Source: Oscillospiraceae bacterium (lineage in GTDB: Bacteria; Bacillota_A; Clostridia; Oscillospirales; WRJC01). Taken from it: a DNA stretch of 64,000 nt. Made by a program: the position numbers and the translations under genes. Positions 16,716 through 25,413 of this stretch are shown in pieces (within the stretch, counting starts at the first letter, position 1; every line of letters starts with the position of its first letter). The stretch is taken from contig WRJC01000015.1 in the NCBI GenBank assembly GCA_009782405.1, forward strand, positions 1-64,000. The letters are read 5' to 3'. The notes beneath the pieces were generated by a model. It saw only the letters and a list, made by a program, of their open reading frames with translations. It searched no databases and was not told where the DNA came from.

Positions 16716-17725
16716 TAAAAGCCCTGACATGGCAAAGCGAAAGGCTGCCATACCCCGAATCGGAGATCAAGGGCGACACATACCCAATGACATGGGCTGC
16801 CGACGGGGAGATATACGCTTCATCGGGCGACCCCTGCTGGGGCGAGTCGCAATCCGGTTTGGACGTGGAAAAATTTTCGGGCGGGCCCGGGGATTACAAA
16901 ATCACGAAATACAACCACATGAACGACTATTTAGGCTGGGGCGGCAACGGGCCGAAACCATCCGGAATGATATCCGTTGACGGCATGATCTATCTCGCTT
17001 TCCAGAACCTGTTGGGCGGGCAGAAAGCCCCGCACAGCGCAAAATCGCAGCCCGGATGCGATGCGCACATACTGTGCTGCAATCCGCGCTGGAACCAATG
17101 GTTCCCGGCATTCAAGACTATAGGCGGCCCCATGTTTCCGGGGTCGCGCTTCGGCGGGCCCGCATTTGTGAATTTCGGCAAAGACAACGAAAACGCCCGC
17201 GACAATTACGTTTATGCGATATCGGGCGACCAATGGGACAACGGCAGCAACGTGCGGCTCGGCAGGGTGCCCAAAGAGCACATCATGGAAATCAACTACT
17301 GGGAATATGTGTGCGCTTTCGATAAAGACGGCGTTCCCGCATGGCACAATAGCCTCGACGAATCGATTCCCGTTTTGAGCATCCACCGCTTTGTCGGCTT
17401 GCCCGAAATGGCGTATCTGGCGGGCATCAAACGCTATCTTTTCCTGACATGGCGCCTCCATGCCGATTTCAATCCCGACGAGGGCACGGATTTGCTGGTT
17501 TTGGAATCTCCGGAGCCCTGGGGCCCCTTTTCGCTCGTTCACTTCGAGGAGTATTGGGAGGGCAAGGAATTCAACCCTTATTGCCCGAGGCTGCCGTTGA
17601 AATGGATGGAAGACAGCGTGACCGGATATATCCAGTTTTCCGGCAGCTGGGGCCCGTATGCGCAGGAAAGAAACTACTACCGCTCGAACCTGCGCAAATT
17701 CCGCTTGGAAATGCACGCGGACTAA
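16682..17725 (+). CDS. DUF4185-like beta-propeller protein
   Basis: 347 residues, no signal peptide. Recognisable family stretches are TYPMTWAADGEIYASSGD, ARDNYVYAISGDQWDNG, LGRVPKEHI, PEMAYLAGIKRYLFLTWR and a C-terminal SPEPWGPF. This pattern fits the DUF4185 group, a propeller fold related to glycoside-active enzymes such as GH43 or GH32-type folds; activity has not been settled for most members. GAGGAAAAGG directly precedes its ATG inside the end of the GH31 gene, giving coupled translation. Neighbours suggest a role in breaking down the same imported oligosaccharide as the GH31 enzyme. The operon probably ends here, just before the attenuator promoter. Confidence 0.7.
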   Translation: MDFNGIPKSKVIKALTWQSERLPYPESEIKGDTYPMTWAADGEIYASSGDPCWGESQSGLDVEKFSGGPGDYKITKYNHMNDYLGWGGNGPKPSGMISVDGMIYLAFQNLLGGQKAPHSAKSQPGCDAHILCCNPRWNQWFPAFKTIGGPMFPGSRFGGPAFVNFGKDNENARDNYVYAISGDQWDNGSNVRLGRVPKEHIMEINYWEYVCAFDKDGVPAWHNSLDESIPVLSIHRFVGLPEMAYLAGIKRYLFLTWRLHADFNPDEGTDLLVLESPEPWGPFSLVHFEEYWEGKEFNPYCPRLPLKWMEDSVTGYIQFSGSWGPYAQERNYYRSNLRKFRLEMHAD

Positions 17726-17741
17726 TTTTTTTTGAAACCCC

Positions 17742-17770
17742 TTGACAAAACGAGAAATGTGTGATATAAT
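17742..17770 (+). promoter_or_regulatory. Consensus sigma-A promoter for the Phe leader
   Basis: TTGACA (17742-17747), 17-base spacer, TGA-TATAAT (-10 at 17765-17770, extended type). It is placed so that the leader peptide RNA starts about 30 bases before the peptide start. Confidence 0.88.
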
Positions 17771-17805
17771 GTCCTGAGAAAATCGATTTACGGGAGATGC
17801 GGGCG

Positions 17806-17904
17806 ATGTCGGCGATTATCAAAAACAACACCTTTCATATGTTCGGCTTTAGCTTTGGCTTTTTTGCTTTTGACAAAAATGCCTTCTTGCTTTGCGCGAA
17901 ATAA
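17806..17904 (+). CDS. Phenylalanine-rich leader peptide
   Basis: A 32-residue open frame, MSAIIKNNTFHMFGFSFGFF then AFDKNAFLLCAK, with a GGGAG site 9 bases upstream of the ATG. Eight of 32 residues are Phe; seven are packed between residues 10 and 22. Phe clusters of this kind are the sensing element of classical pheA/pheST-type attenuators in Proteobacteria, where ribosome stalling at Phe codons reports low charged tRNA-Phe. It lies between a consensus promoter and a strong terminator, just upstream of the phenylacetate-CoA ligase. I infer that its translation, not the peptide, is the function. Confidence 0.85.
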   Translation: MSAIIKNNTFHMFGFSFGFFAFDKNAFLLCAK

Positions 17905-17970
17905 AGGGTGAAATTAATCAAAAAATAATTTGCCCCCTTTGCGGCAAGAAGGCTGCAAAGGGGGTTTTTA
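17881..17970 (+). promoter_or_regulatory. Transcription attenuator: antiterminator and terminator
   Basis: Terminator: CCCCCTTTGC (17933-17942) pairs with GCAAAGGGGG (17955-17964), followed by TTTTT. Antiterminator: GCCTTCTTGC (17881-17890), inside the last codons of the leader, is a perfect 10-base complement of GCAAGAAGGC (17944-17953), which lies in the terminator loop and shields its right arm. The two structures exclude each other. A ribosome stalled in the Phe cluster leaves 17881-17890 free, so transcription continues; a ribosome that reaches the stop at 17902-17904 covers part of it, so the terminator forms. Confidence 0.85.
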
Positions 17971-18021
17971 TTTCAAGAAGAAAACAAACCACAATATAAA
18001 CACGAAAGGGTCAAATCAACT

Positions 18022-19326
18022 ATGGAAAATTATTGGAACAAACCGGCAGAGACTATGCCCCGCGGGCAAATACGCGAAATCCAGCTTAAAAAACTGCGGG
18101 CCGCCGTCGAAAACGTTTACTCGAACGTTCCGCATTACCGCGAAAAGATGCAAAAGAAGGGGCTAATTCCGGGCGACATAAAAACGCTCGAAGACCTTTC
18201 CGCTTTGCCCGTCACCACAAAACAAGAATTGCGCGACAATTACCCGTTCGGGCTTTTCGCCGTTCCGATGGAGGAAATAGTGCGCATACACGCCTCGTCG
18301 GGGACCACGGGAAAACAGACGGTGGTGGGATATACGCGCCGGGACATCGACGTTTGGGCCGAATGCATGGCGCGTTGCCTGGTCATGGCGGGAGCGGACA
18401 AAAGCTCCCGCGTGCAGGTCGGTTACGGCTACGGCTTGTTCACCGGGGGTTTGGGGGCGCACTACGGCGCGGAAAAATTGGGCGCGGTCACGATTCCGGC
18501 TTCCTCCGGAAACACGCACCGCCAAATCACGATGCTTAAAGACTTCGGGGTCACCCACCTTTGCTGCACCCCTTCATATTCGCTGTACATCGCCGAAAGC
18601 ATGCTCGAAATGGGATTCGGCAAAAACGACTTGAAGCTGAAAGCCGGCATTTTCGGCGCGGAACCCTGGAGCGCCGCCATGAGATCCGAAATAGAAAGCC
18701 GGCTCGGGATCCGCGCCCATGACATATATGGCATAAGCGAAATCATGGGCCCCGCCGTCTCGCAGGACTGCCGGGCCCAAAACGGGCTCCACATATGGGA
18801 AGACTGCTTCATCCCGGAAATAACGGATCCCGATACGGATATGCCCGTCAAAGAGGGCGAAATGGGGGACCTCGTCATCACCACGATCAACAAGGAAGGT
18901 TTCCCGCTCATACGCTACAAAACCAAGGATATATGCTCGCTTGACTACGGGCAATGCGCATGCGGGCGCACCCACGTCCGAATGTCCAAGCCGGCGGGGC
19001 GCACCGACGACATGCTGATAATCCGGGGGGTGAACGTATTCCCCTCGCAAATCGAAAGCGTGCTGCTTTGCATGGGGGAAGTTCAGCCCCACTACCAAAT
19101 CATCGTGGACCGCATAAACAACCTCGACACAATGACGGTCGAAGTGGAAATTTCCGAAACGATGTTTTACGACAATGTGAAAGGAATAGAAACCGCCGAG
19201 CGCAATTTGAGTAAGCAGATAGACAGCGCTCTCGGCATCAGCGCGAAAATACGCCTCGTCGAGCCGGGAAGCATCGCGCGCAGCGAAGGCAAGGCAAAGC
19301 GCATAATCGACAAAAGAAAATTGTGA
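18022..19326 (+). CDS. paaK: Phenylacetate-CoA ligase
   Basis: 434 residues, normal for PaaK. It makes arylacetyl-CoA from phenylacetate (or indoleacetate), ATP and CoA in the cytoplasm. The AMP-binding P-loop is RIHASSGTTGKQTVVGYT (about residues 92-109). Other landmarks are HDIYGISEIMGPAVSQDC, the LIRYKTKD motif, GRTDDMLIIRGVNVFPSQIE and a final SEGKAKRIID with the adenylation-domain Lys. AAAGGG lies 11 bases before the ATG. The upstream Phe attenuator predicts expression when phenylalanine is short, so the likely role is anabolic: arylacetate activation for reductive carboxylation to phenylpyruvate. The partner indolepyruvate:ferredoxin oxidoreductase genes are not in the window. Confidence 0.92.
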   Translation: MENYWNKPAETMPRGQIREIQLKKLRAAVENVYSNVPHYREKMQKKGLIPGDIKTLEDLSALPVTTKQELRDNYPFGLFAVPMEEIVRIHASSGTTGKQTVVGYTRRDIDVWAECMARCLVMAGADKSSRVQVGYGYGLFTGGLGAHYGAEKLGAVTIPASSGNTHRQITMLKDFGVTHLCCTPSYSLYIAESMLEMGFGKNDLKLKAGIFGAEPWSAAMRSEIESRLGIRAHDIYGISEIMGPAVSQDCRAQNGLHIWEDCFIPEITDPDTDMPVKEGEMGDLVITTINKEGFPLIRYKTKDICSLDYGQCACGRTHVRMSKPAGRTDDMLIIRGVNVFPSQIESVLLCMGEVQPHYQIIVDRINNLDTMTVEVEISETMFYDNVKGIETAERNLSKQIDSALGISAKIRLVEPGSIARSEGKAKRIIDKRKL

Positions 19327-19373
19327 TGAATGTCACGCCGGTCAAAATCAAAAAAATAGTGAGGATATGCCAT

Positions 19374-19817
19374 ATGTTTAAACAAATAACGGTTTTCATA
19401 GAAAACAAGCCGGGGAGGCTCGCCCAGGTCACGGAATGCCTGTCCGAAGCAAATATAAATCTCCACGCGCTGTCAATCGCTGACACGAGCGATTTCGGCA
19501 TTGTCAGGCTCGTAGTGTCCGACGCCGGCAGGGCGATGGAGATACTCAGGGCAAAAGGATTCATGACGCAGGCTACGGACGTGGTCGCCATAGCGACGGG
19601 GCACCGCCCCGGCAGCTTGCACAAAATACTGTGCGAACTGGAGGCTTTTGAAATATCCATCGAGTACATGTACGCATTCGCGAGCCGCCTCAAGGAATAC
19701 GACGCGATTGTCATTTTGCGGTTCGACGACCAGGATGCGGCGATCAAAAAACTCAAAGGAAGCGGGATACGGATACTGGGAGGCGAGCTTTTGGAGCGCC
19801 TGAACGAAGATTCTTAG
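19374..19817 (+). CDS. Tandem ACT-domain protein
   Basis: 147 residues with two ACT repeats: QITVFIENKPGRLAQVTECL (about residues 3-22) and the second, ATGHRPGSLHKILCELEAF (about 75-93). ACT domains bind amino acids, and the N-K-P-G-R-L turn is the usual ligand loop. Stand-alone tandem ACT proteins of this type often sit beside phenylacetate-CoA ligase and indolepyruvate oxidoreductase genes. The ATG chosen has GAGGA about 8 bases upstream and lies 47 bases after paaK. A hairpin terminator follows. It probably senses an aromatic amino acid and modulates the ligase or its pathway; this is inference. Confidence 0.82.
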   Translation: MFKQITVFIENKPGRLAQVTECLSEANINLHALSIADTSDFGIVRLVVSDAGRAMEILRAKGFMTQATDVVAIATGHRPGSLHKILCELEAFEISIEYMYAFASRLKEYDAIVILRFDDQDAAIKKLKGSGIRILGGELLERLNEDS

Positions 19818-19839
19818 CCGAATATGATAATTTTACGGC

Positions 19840-19881
19840 AAAAAATAATCCGCGCCTTTTGCAAGGCGTGGGCTATTTTTT
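19840..19881 (+). terminator. Terminator of the paaK-ACT unit
   Basis: Imperfect long hairpin: CGCGCCTT pairs with AAGGCGTG around a TTGC loop, extended by A/T pairs on both sides and ending in TATTTTTTA. It closes the two-gene unit and marks the change to AT-rich sequence. Confidence 0.75.
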
Positions 19882-20196
19882 ACGACATTATGGTCGGGTG
19901 ATTTAAAATTCTTATAAAATTAACAAAATGTTCGGTTGTAATATGACGCCATGCTGTCATATTTGAAATGATATAATTTCCGAAGAGCAAAATATTTTTG
20001 CGAATGGTCAATTGTAGTTTGATTTTTAATATGCCATATGATATAATTGTTATTGAAAAATATTTGGAAGCGATCGAAAAATGTATTCGCATGAGAGACT
20101 TTTTGAAAGTGCATTTTCAAACGAAACAAATAAAATGGATTTTCGTAGTGACAAAACCGCGTTATTTAAGAAGCGACTCTTGCGTTGCGTGATTTC
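19882..20196 (+). other. AT-rich gap ahead of the methyltransferase island
   Basis: About 315 bases, much richer in A and T than the flanks. A possible promoter (TTTGAT at 20018-20023, TATAAT at 20042-20047, 18-base spacer) could serve the methyltransferase. Short open frames occur on both strands, one of 64 codons at 19998-20192, but none has a ribosome site or recognisable features. I see no firm gene here. Confidence 0.4.
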
Positions 20197-21387
20197 ATGC
20201 CGTTAAAAATTGGCGCTACCGCTTCAAACCCCATTCAAATAATCGACTTTTTTAGCGGAGCGGGGGGAACATCGCTTGGATTTGCGGCATTAAATAAAAT
20301 ATTGCCTGTATTTAATTTTTTAGCAGGATGCGACATCAATCTAATATCGGCGAACACATACGGCAAAAATTTCGGAGCGTTGGCCATTTGCGAAAACATT
20401 CTAAAAATCGCCAATACAAGCGCAAGCATTCGCACATTTCTGGATGAAATAAATTTCGATTATTCCAAATCTGCGATTTTTATCGGTTGTGCACCATGCC
20501 AAGGTTTTTCGTCTCATGGAAAAAAGCGCTGGGACGAAGAGGAAGATGAACGAAATAATTTGGTTATAGCATTTTCTCGCATTGTAGCCGAAGTTAATCC
20601 CGATGTTTTTATAATGGAAAATGTCCCTGAATTTTTATCGAATCGATATTGGAAATATTTTGACAAAGCGCGCAATTCTTTTTATAAATCTGGATATATT
20701 ATCAAACAAAATATTTACAACGCCGCTGAATTTGGCGTTCCGCAAGAACGATTTAGATCTATTGTCATTGGAATGAAAAAAAATTTTTTGCTTCCCGCAG
20801 GTTATTTGCAACCTGATGAATACAGAACAGTCCGCGATGCTATCGAGGGTTTAAAACCGCTAGAAGCGGGACAATGCGATCCTACCGATTTCTTGCATAA
20901 AGCGGTCGCACATAAGCGCAGCACTATTGAAGTTATAAAAAAAGTCCCTTGCAATGGGGGGAATTTGCCTGAAGGAGCAGGACCTGAATGCCTCACGAAA
21001 ATCAATGGCTTTTACGATGTATATGGGCGGCTCAGTTGGGACAAACCTGCAATAACGATCACCCACTATGCCCGCAATCCTGCGAGCGGGCGTTACACCC
21101 ATCCAGTTCAAGATAGAGGTTTAACCGCCAGAGAAGCAGCGAGATTGCAAAGTTTTCCCGATGGATTTCAATTTTGCGGAAAATCCGATGATATTTACCG
21201 ACAAATTGGAGAAGCTGTCCCTCCTCTGTTTTCATGCGGAATCGCTGTCGACGTGCTTATAGAATATTTTTCGGCTGAACCAACCAAAGCCCAATTAGAA
21301 AATGAAAATGGGGTCGTTGATTTGCCCGTGAACAATTCGTATTCCAGCGTTATCGCAGGCATAAAAAACAAAAGGAGGCGATTATAA
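20197..21387 (+). CDS. DNA (cytosine-5) methyltransferase, complete
   Basis: 396 residues with all main m5C methyltransferase motifs: motif I IIDFFSGAGGTSLGF, motif IV GCAPCQGFSSHGKK with catalytic Cys, motif VI FIMENVPEF, motif VIII ERFRSIVIG, and motifs IX-X near the end (LTAREAARLQSFPDGF, then YRQIGEAVPP). It modifies cytosine in a specific DNA sequence that is not readable from the protein. The ATG has a weak ribosome site; a TTG four codons earlier is an alternative. It overlaps the spacing of a second, truncated methyltransferase that starts 1 base after its stop with a strong AGGAGG. The AT-rich composition and the broken restriction gene nearby point to an acquired restriction-modification island. 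Confidence 0.9.
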   Translation: MPLKIGATASNPIQIIDFFSGAGGTSLGFAALNKILPVFNFLAGCDINLISANTYGKNFGALAICENILKIANTSASIRTFLDEINFDYSKSAIFIGCAPCQGFSSHGKKRWDEEEDERNNLVIAFSRIVAEVNPDVFIMENVPEFLSNRYWKYFDKARNSFYKSGYIIKQNIYNAAEFGVPQERFRSIVIGMKKNFLLPAGYLQPDEYRTVRDAIEGLKPLEAGQCDPTDFLHKAVAHKRSTIEVIKKVPCNGGNLPEGAGPECLTKINGFYDVYGRLSWDKPAITITHYARNPASGRYTHPVQDRGLTAREAARLQSFPDGFQFCGKSDDIYRQIGEAVPPLFSCGIAVDVLIEYFSAEPTKAQLENENGVVDLPVNNSYSSVIAGIKNKRRRL

Positions 21388-21388
21388 T

Positions 21389-22078
21389 ATGCGTTTCACT
21401 TGCGTTGACAGTTTTTCGGGTGCGGGAGGTTTGTCACTAGGGTTGGGCAATGCAGGATTTGATGTTTTGCTGAGTTTTGATGTTGATAAAAATTGCATAG
21501 AAACCATTAAAAGCAATAAAAAATATTTTAAACATCTTGTTATGCGCGAGGATATCATGAATATGATCGATGGGCGATTAATGGATATCATAGGCTTAAA
21601 ACAAGGTGAATTGTTTTTGCTTGCAGGTGGACCGCCTTGCCAGGGTTTTTCTATACAACGCATCGGTGAAGATGCCGATAGCCGAAACGAATTAATATTT
21701 TTATATGGTAGGCTTGTCAACGAAATCCGCCCCATGTTTTTCGTTATGGAAAATGTATCGGGAATTGAAGGAAAACGTGGAAAAGCCATACTCGGGGAAT
21801 TGATGGGAAAAATGACATCCATCGGATATTGCGTCCACAAGGAACTTCTCGATGCAAAAGATTACGGAGTGCCTCAACGCAGAAAAAGAATAGTTCTCGT
21901 TGGAGAACGCGAAGATATTGGAACCAATTATTCATTTCCGAAACCCACTGGCGAAAAAAAAACTGTACGCGAAACAATCGGATTTTTACCTGAACCGCCT
22001 GGTGATGGAACTCCGCACGTTGATTATCCATTACACAGACGGGATAAGTTATCTGAAATAAATTTGCGACGAATTTAG
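21389..22078 (+). pseudogene. Second DNA (cytosine-5) methyltransferase, truncated
   Basis: 229 residues, well short of the usual 320 or more. Motif I CVDSFSGAGGLSLGLGNAGF, motif IV AGGPPCQGFS with catalytic Cys, motif VI FVMENVSGI and motif VIII QRRKRIVLVG are present. The frame stops after LHRRDKLSEINLRRI, before the target-recognition region is complete and before motifs IX and X. It starts 1 base after the first methyltransferase with AGGAGG 8 bases upstream, so it was once a two-methyltransferase operon. Without motif X the fold should not close, so I expect no activity. The DNA after the stop belongs to another broken gene, which suggests a deletion. Confidence 0.8.
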
Positions 22079-22101
22079 AAAGAATACGGCGAAACGATAT
22101 C

Positions 22102-23112
22102 TTGCATAATTCATACACTTTATGTGGCATTGAAATATTGCCTGCTCCATATATGCTAGCAAATTATCGCATGGCGGCGCTTGATAAAGAAATAGGCGAC
22201 AGAAATTCGAAAAATGAATTGTTGCTGGCAAATGCCCTGAGTGATTATGTGTTCGGCGGGGAACCTGCGAACATAAACACGATCGAAGGGTTTGAGCTCA
22301 ACCGCATTAGGGAATTATCGTCGCGTCCAATTACGCTTGTTATCGGAAATCCGCCATCTTCTGATTCTTCTAAAATGAATATAGGTGCAGATTTTTCAAA
22401 AATACAAGCGTTAATGGAAGATTTCAGACCTCCTGCAAAAAATCGCCATGCAAGGCAAAATATTCAAAAACAGGTGAACAATCCGTATCTCCAATTTTTG
22501 CGTTGGGCTTGCGAAATGTTGGAACATTCTGAAAATCATTCTGTTTTGGCGTATATCGTCCCATCGACGTTCCTTGAAGCCGAATCGTATAAATATGCCC
22601 GAAAATATATAAAACTGAAAAATCCGCTTGGTTAGAGCAAGACGCAGAAATTTCCCTGCGGATGTTTTCATGCCATAGCCTTGATACGACCAATTATGCG
22701 TTGCGACCATCATTGGCTTTCGATGAAAATTTATATTCATCTTATTGGCCCGTTAGCGGCGAATTTGGCTCACATTCCATTTTTAAAAAATATTGTTCAG
22801 GCGTAAAACTCGCTCCATCGAGTATTTTTACGCATATGAAAACCCCGATGTTAAAACGGCGCAGCAAGGATATCATGCAACGCGGAACAAAAGCTTCTAA
22901 CGAATGGCTTGGTTCGCAAGAAAAACCGCCGCAAGAAGCGGAAATACAATTATTTTCGAACGCACTCAACGAATTGCTCAACCAACAAATTGCTCGAATA
23001 TGTGGAATTGGTAGGAGAAATTGACTCATTTATGCACGATGTCATCGAAGGTCATTTTCCGTTGATATTGCCGGACGGCGAAACGACACAAGGCACCGCA
23101 CAAGAGCCATAA
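22102..23112 (+). pseudogene. Decayed restriction-modification enzyme (adenine methyltransferase/restriction type)
   Basis: Three pieces in alternating frames belong to one former gene. Piece 1 (22102-22635) has the methyltransferase motif VIGNPPSSDS and then PYLQFLRWACEMLEHSENHS, as in large type IIG or type ISP enzymes. After a frame change near 22615, piece 2 reads SAWLEQDAEISLRMFSCHSL and SGVKLAPSSIFTHMKTPMLK up to about 23022. Piece 3 ends with EYVELVGEIDSFMHDVIEG and stops at 23112. Intact relatives are far longer. Frameshifts and missing blocks show that the gene is dead. It probably formed the restriction partner of the two cytosine methyltransferases upstream, which now leaves an orphan methylase. 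Confidence 0.72.
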
Positions 23113-23176
23113 ATTAACGCCCGTGTGCGGCGGTTTTAAATTTTAATTTATCTATAGCAAAAGAGCAATAGCGCGC

Positions 23177-24706
23177 TTATCTGTCGTCCAACGCGCCCAC
23201 GATTTTGTCGAGCGCTTTTTGCGCGGAACTTTCTTTTTTCTCGTACATCGAGGTGAAATTCGTCTGGCCTTTTTTTGCCATGGTCATGATCTCGTTCACG
23301 AAATTGCCCACGTTGCCCGTATAGCCGATGTCGCAGACGCGGTTTGCGAGGATTATGTCAAGCATTTCGGACGAGTCGTCGTCGCGCATATATTTGCCCC
23401 TCAAAGCCTGCTCGTAATATGCCGGGGTCAAATACAAGGCCGATTGGTACGCCAGCTCTTCGAGGATGATCGCCGATTTTTCGGGATCGGCCAAATTCAT
23501 CGGTATCGCCACGCAAGAAGCGGGGTTCGGCAATATCACGTGGGTGAAGTTTTCCTGATTTGCATCGTATTTGGGAAAAGGTATGACGCCGAAGTCCGTT
23601 TCCATCGCCCTGAGGCGTATCACGCACTGCATGACCTCGCCGTAAAACAGCGCGCGGTTGGTTTCGAATATTTCCTGGGCGACGAGATGGGTGTTTGGTA
23701 TGCTCGGCCAGTCGCTGAAATTGAAAGTGTTGTGCTTGTCCTGGTACATGATTTCTATTATTTTGTCGAGCACATTCGGCGTCTTTTCCGTGTTCAGCGA
23801 GAGTTGCGGGATCCCGTTCGCGTCTTTTTCGCTGAATTTCACGTTTGCCCCGTAGAGCATTCCCGTGGTCGTGTTGTCCGAGGTGGCCATGCCGTACATA
23901 TCTTCCCTGTCCCATATGCCGTCGCCGTTTAAGTCCCTCGACACGTTGGCGCACATCTCTATCATCTTGTCCATGGTCCATTTGTTTTCCTTGACGAGGG
24001 CGTAGATGTCCTCGAGCCCCTGCTCTCTGTGCAGAGTCTTGTTGAACATCAAAATCCATGTAGCGTCGTTTGCCATAATTCCGACGTCGCCTATCGCGTA
24101 AAACAATTTGCCTTTGAAGTTCGCATCTTCGATGAAGCGCTTGTTCCACCACGGCTTGGACAAGTCGATCGGGTCGGACTGCGCAAAATCGGCGGTGTAG
24201 CCCTGTTGGGCGCTGGACAGCCCTATTTCGATATTGGGCATGAACAAATCATAGTCGCCGCTGCCGGCTTGCACCGCAGCCTTGATTTTGGCCTGGATCT
24301 GCCCGAGATCGAAGGCCACATGGGTGATTGTTATGTTGTATTTGCCCTCGACGATCGTGTTGCGCATGAAGAGCGCATCGTTGATCTCTTCGCCAGTCTG
24401 GATTTCATCGGTGGGCACCACGTCGCGGTTGCTCCAGCTCCAGCCGACTGTAGCGTCGTAGCGGTCGAGTATCACGAAATCGACGCCGCCGTAGTCCATT
24501 TCCGGCAGGTTGGGGGGGTCGAGTTTTGCTTTTTGGGCATCGCCCGAGTCTGCGGGTTCATCGTCTTCGGCCGCAACATTCGAATCTTCCGAGGTGTTTT
24601 TCGCGTTGTCCGTTTTTGTTTCGCCCGATGAACCGCACGATACGCATATCGCGGCCGACAGCAGCGCCAGCAAAAGCAAAAAACACAAATTCTTTTTTGG
24701 TTTCAT
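23177..24706 (-). CDS. Extracellular solute-binding lipoprotein (paralogue 2)
   Basis: 509 residues. The signal ends in the lipobox CVSC-G (Cys about residue 24), followed by an Asp/Glu/Ala linker. It has the core features of the paralogue set: NDALFMRNTIVEGKYNITI, KPWWNKRFIEDA, an EF-hand-like DLNGDGIWDREDMYG loop, ALFYGEVMQCVIRLRAMETD and the ending RDDDSSEMLDIILANRVCDI. It should bind an oligosaccharide outside the membrane and deliver it to an ABC permease that is not encoded here. GGGAGA precedes the ATG, and a TATAAT box lies about 45 bases upstream. It is the last gene of the minus-strand carbohydrate block but probably has its own promoter. Confidence 0.87.
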   Translation of the reverse strand: MKPKKNLCFLLLLALLSAAICVSCGSSGETKTDNAKNTSEDSNVAAEDDEPADSGDAQKAKLDPPNLPEMDYGGVDFVILDRYDATVGWSWSNRDVVPTDEIQTGEEINDALFMRNTIVEGKYNITITHVAFDLGQIQAKIKAAVQAGSGDYDLFMPNIEIGLSSAQQGYTADFAQSDPIDLSKPWWNKRFIEDANFKGKLFYAIGDVGIMANDATWILMFNKTLHREQGLEDIYALVKENKWTMDKMIEMCANVSRDLNGDGIWDREDMYGMATSDNTTTGMLYGANVKFSEKDANGIPQLSLNTEKTPNVLDKIIEIMYQDKHNTFNFSDWPSIPNTHLVAQEIFETNRALFYGEVMQCVIRLRAMETDFGVIPFPKYDANQENFTHVILPNPASCVAIPMNLADPEKSAIILEELAYQSALYLTPAYYEQALRGKYMRDDDSSEMLDIILANRVCDIGYTGNVGNFVNEIMTMAKKGQTNFTSMYEKKESSAQKALDKIVGALDDR

Positions 24707-24807
24707 ATAAAAAATTTCTCCCGTTTTGTTAAAATAATTTTGCGCACATTACATTATACCACCGATTTTTGAAATTGCAAAACAAATTCGGTAAATTAAC
24801 AAAAAAT

Positions 24808-25383
24808 TCACTTGTTCCTTTTGCCGAAAATTCCGAACAGCACGCCGCATATCCCGCCCACGATGTGCGTCAGCTGCGATACATTGTTTGATGACACCCC
24901 TATTATTTCCTGCGCGCCCGTCAGGGCTTCGCCGCCAATGTAAATGATCACCGCGAATATGAAAGTTACGGGGACCGTCCCGCTTTCCGAACTGGCAAAT
25001 GAGCTCAGCAGTATCAGCATGAACGCTATCCCGCTCGCCCCGAGCAGCGCCGCGTGGGGTTGCGCCAGCACGGAAACTATCCCGGTGACAAGCGAAGTGG
25101 CAAGCATCATCAAAAGCAGCTGTTTGCTTCCGTAGCGTTCCTCTATCATCGGGCCGATCAGCAGAATCAAAATGAAATTCGACGACAGATGCGCCCAGTT
25201 CGCATGGCCCAGCGAATGCCCGAACAGCCGCAGATAGCCGAGCGGGTCAGTCCACGAGTTGCCATACACGCTAAAAAGCAATCTGGTCGATGCGTCCTTT
25301 GTGAGATAGCCGAGCCCCAGCGCCGCCAAGGACAATAGCGCGAACGTCAGTATCACGGGGGCGTTATAGGTTATGCGTTTCAT
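24808..25383 (-). CDS. Rhomboid-family intramembrane serine protease
   Basis: 191 residues with about six membrane helices and no extra domain. The catalytic Ser is in LLGASGIAFMLILL (GxSG motif) and the catalytic His in SQLTHIVGGICG in the last helix. The H-x-N-region HLSSNFILILLIGPMIEERYG and the L1-loop W precede it, as in rhomboids. It cleaves membrane-spanning substrates within the bilayer; substrates here are unknown. The ATG chosen follows GGCGGGAAA; a TTG start nine codons upstream is less likely. It follows the pyruvate-kinase-domain gene by 30 bases on the same strand, so the two are probably co-transcribed. Confidence 0.82.
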   Translation of the reverse strand: MKRITYNAPVILTFALLSLAALGLGYLTKDASTRLLFSVYGNSWTDPLGYLRLFGHSLGHANWAHLSSNFILILLIGPMIEERYGSKQLLLMMLATSLVTGIVSVLAQPHAALLGASGIAFMLILLSSFASSESGTVPVTFIFAVIIYIGGEALTGAQEIIGVSSNNVSQLTHIVGGICGVLFGIFGKRNK

Positions 25384-25413
25384 AAGCAATTTCCCGCCTG
25401 CAATCCACAAATG

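Noticed and set aside
19998..20192. 64-codon open frame ahead of the cytosine methyltransferase
   Set aside because: No ribosome site, no recognisable pattern, and it runs into the methyltransferase start; probably chance in AT-rich DNA.
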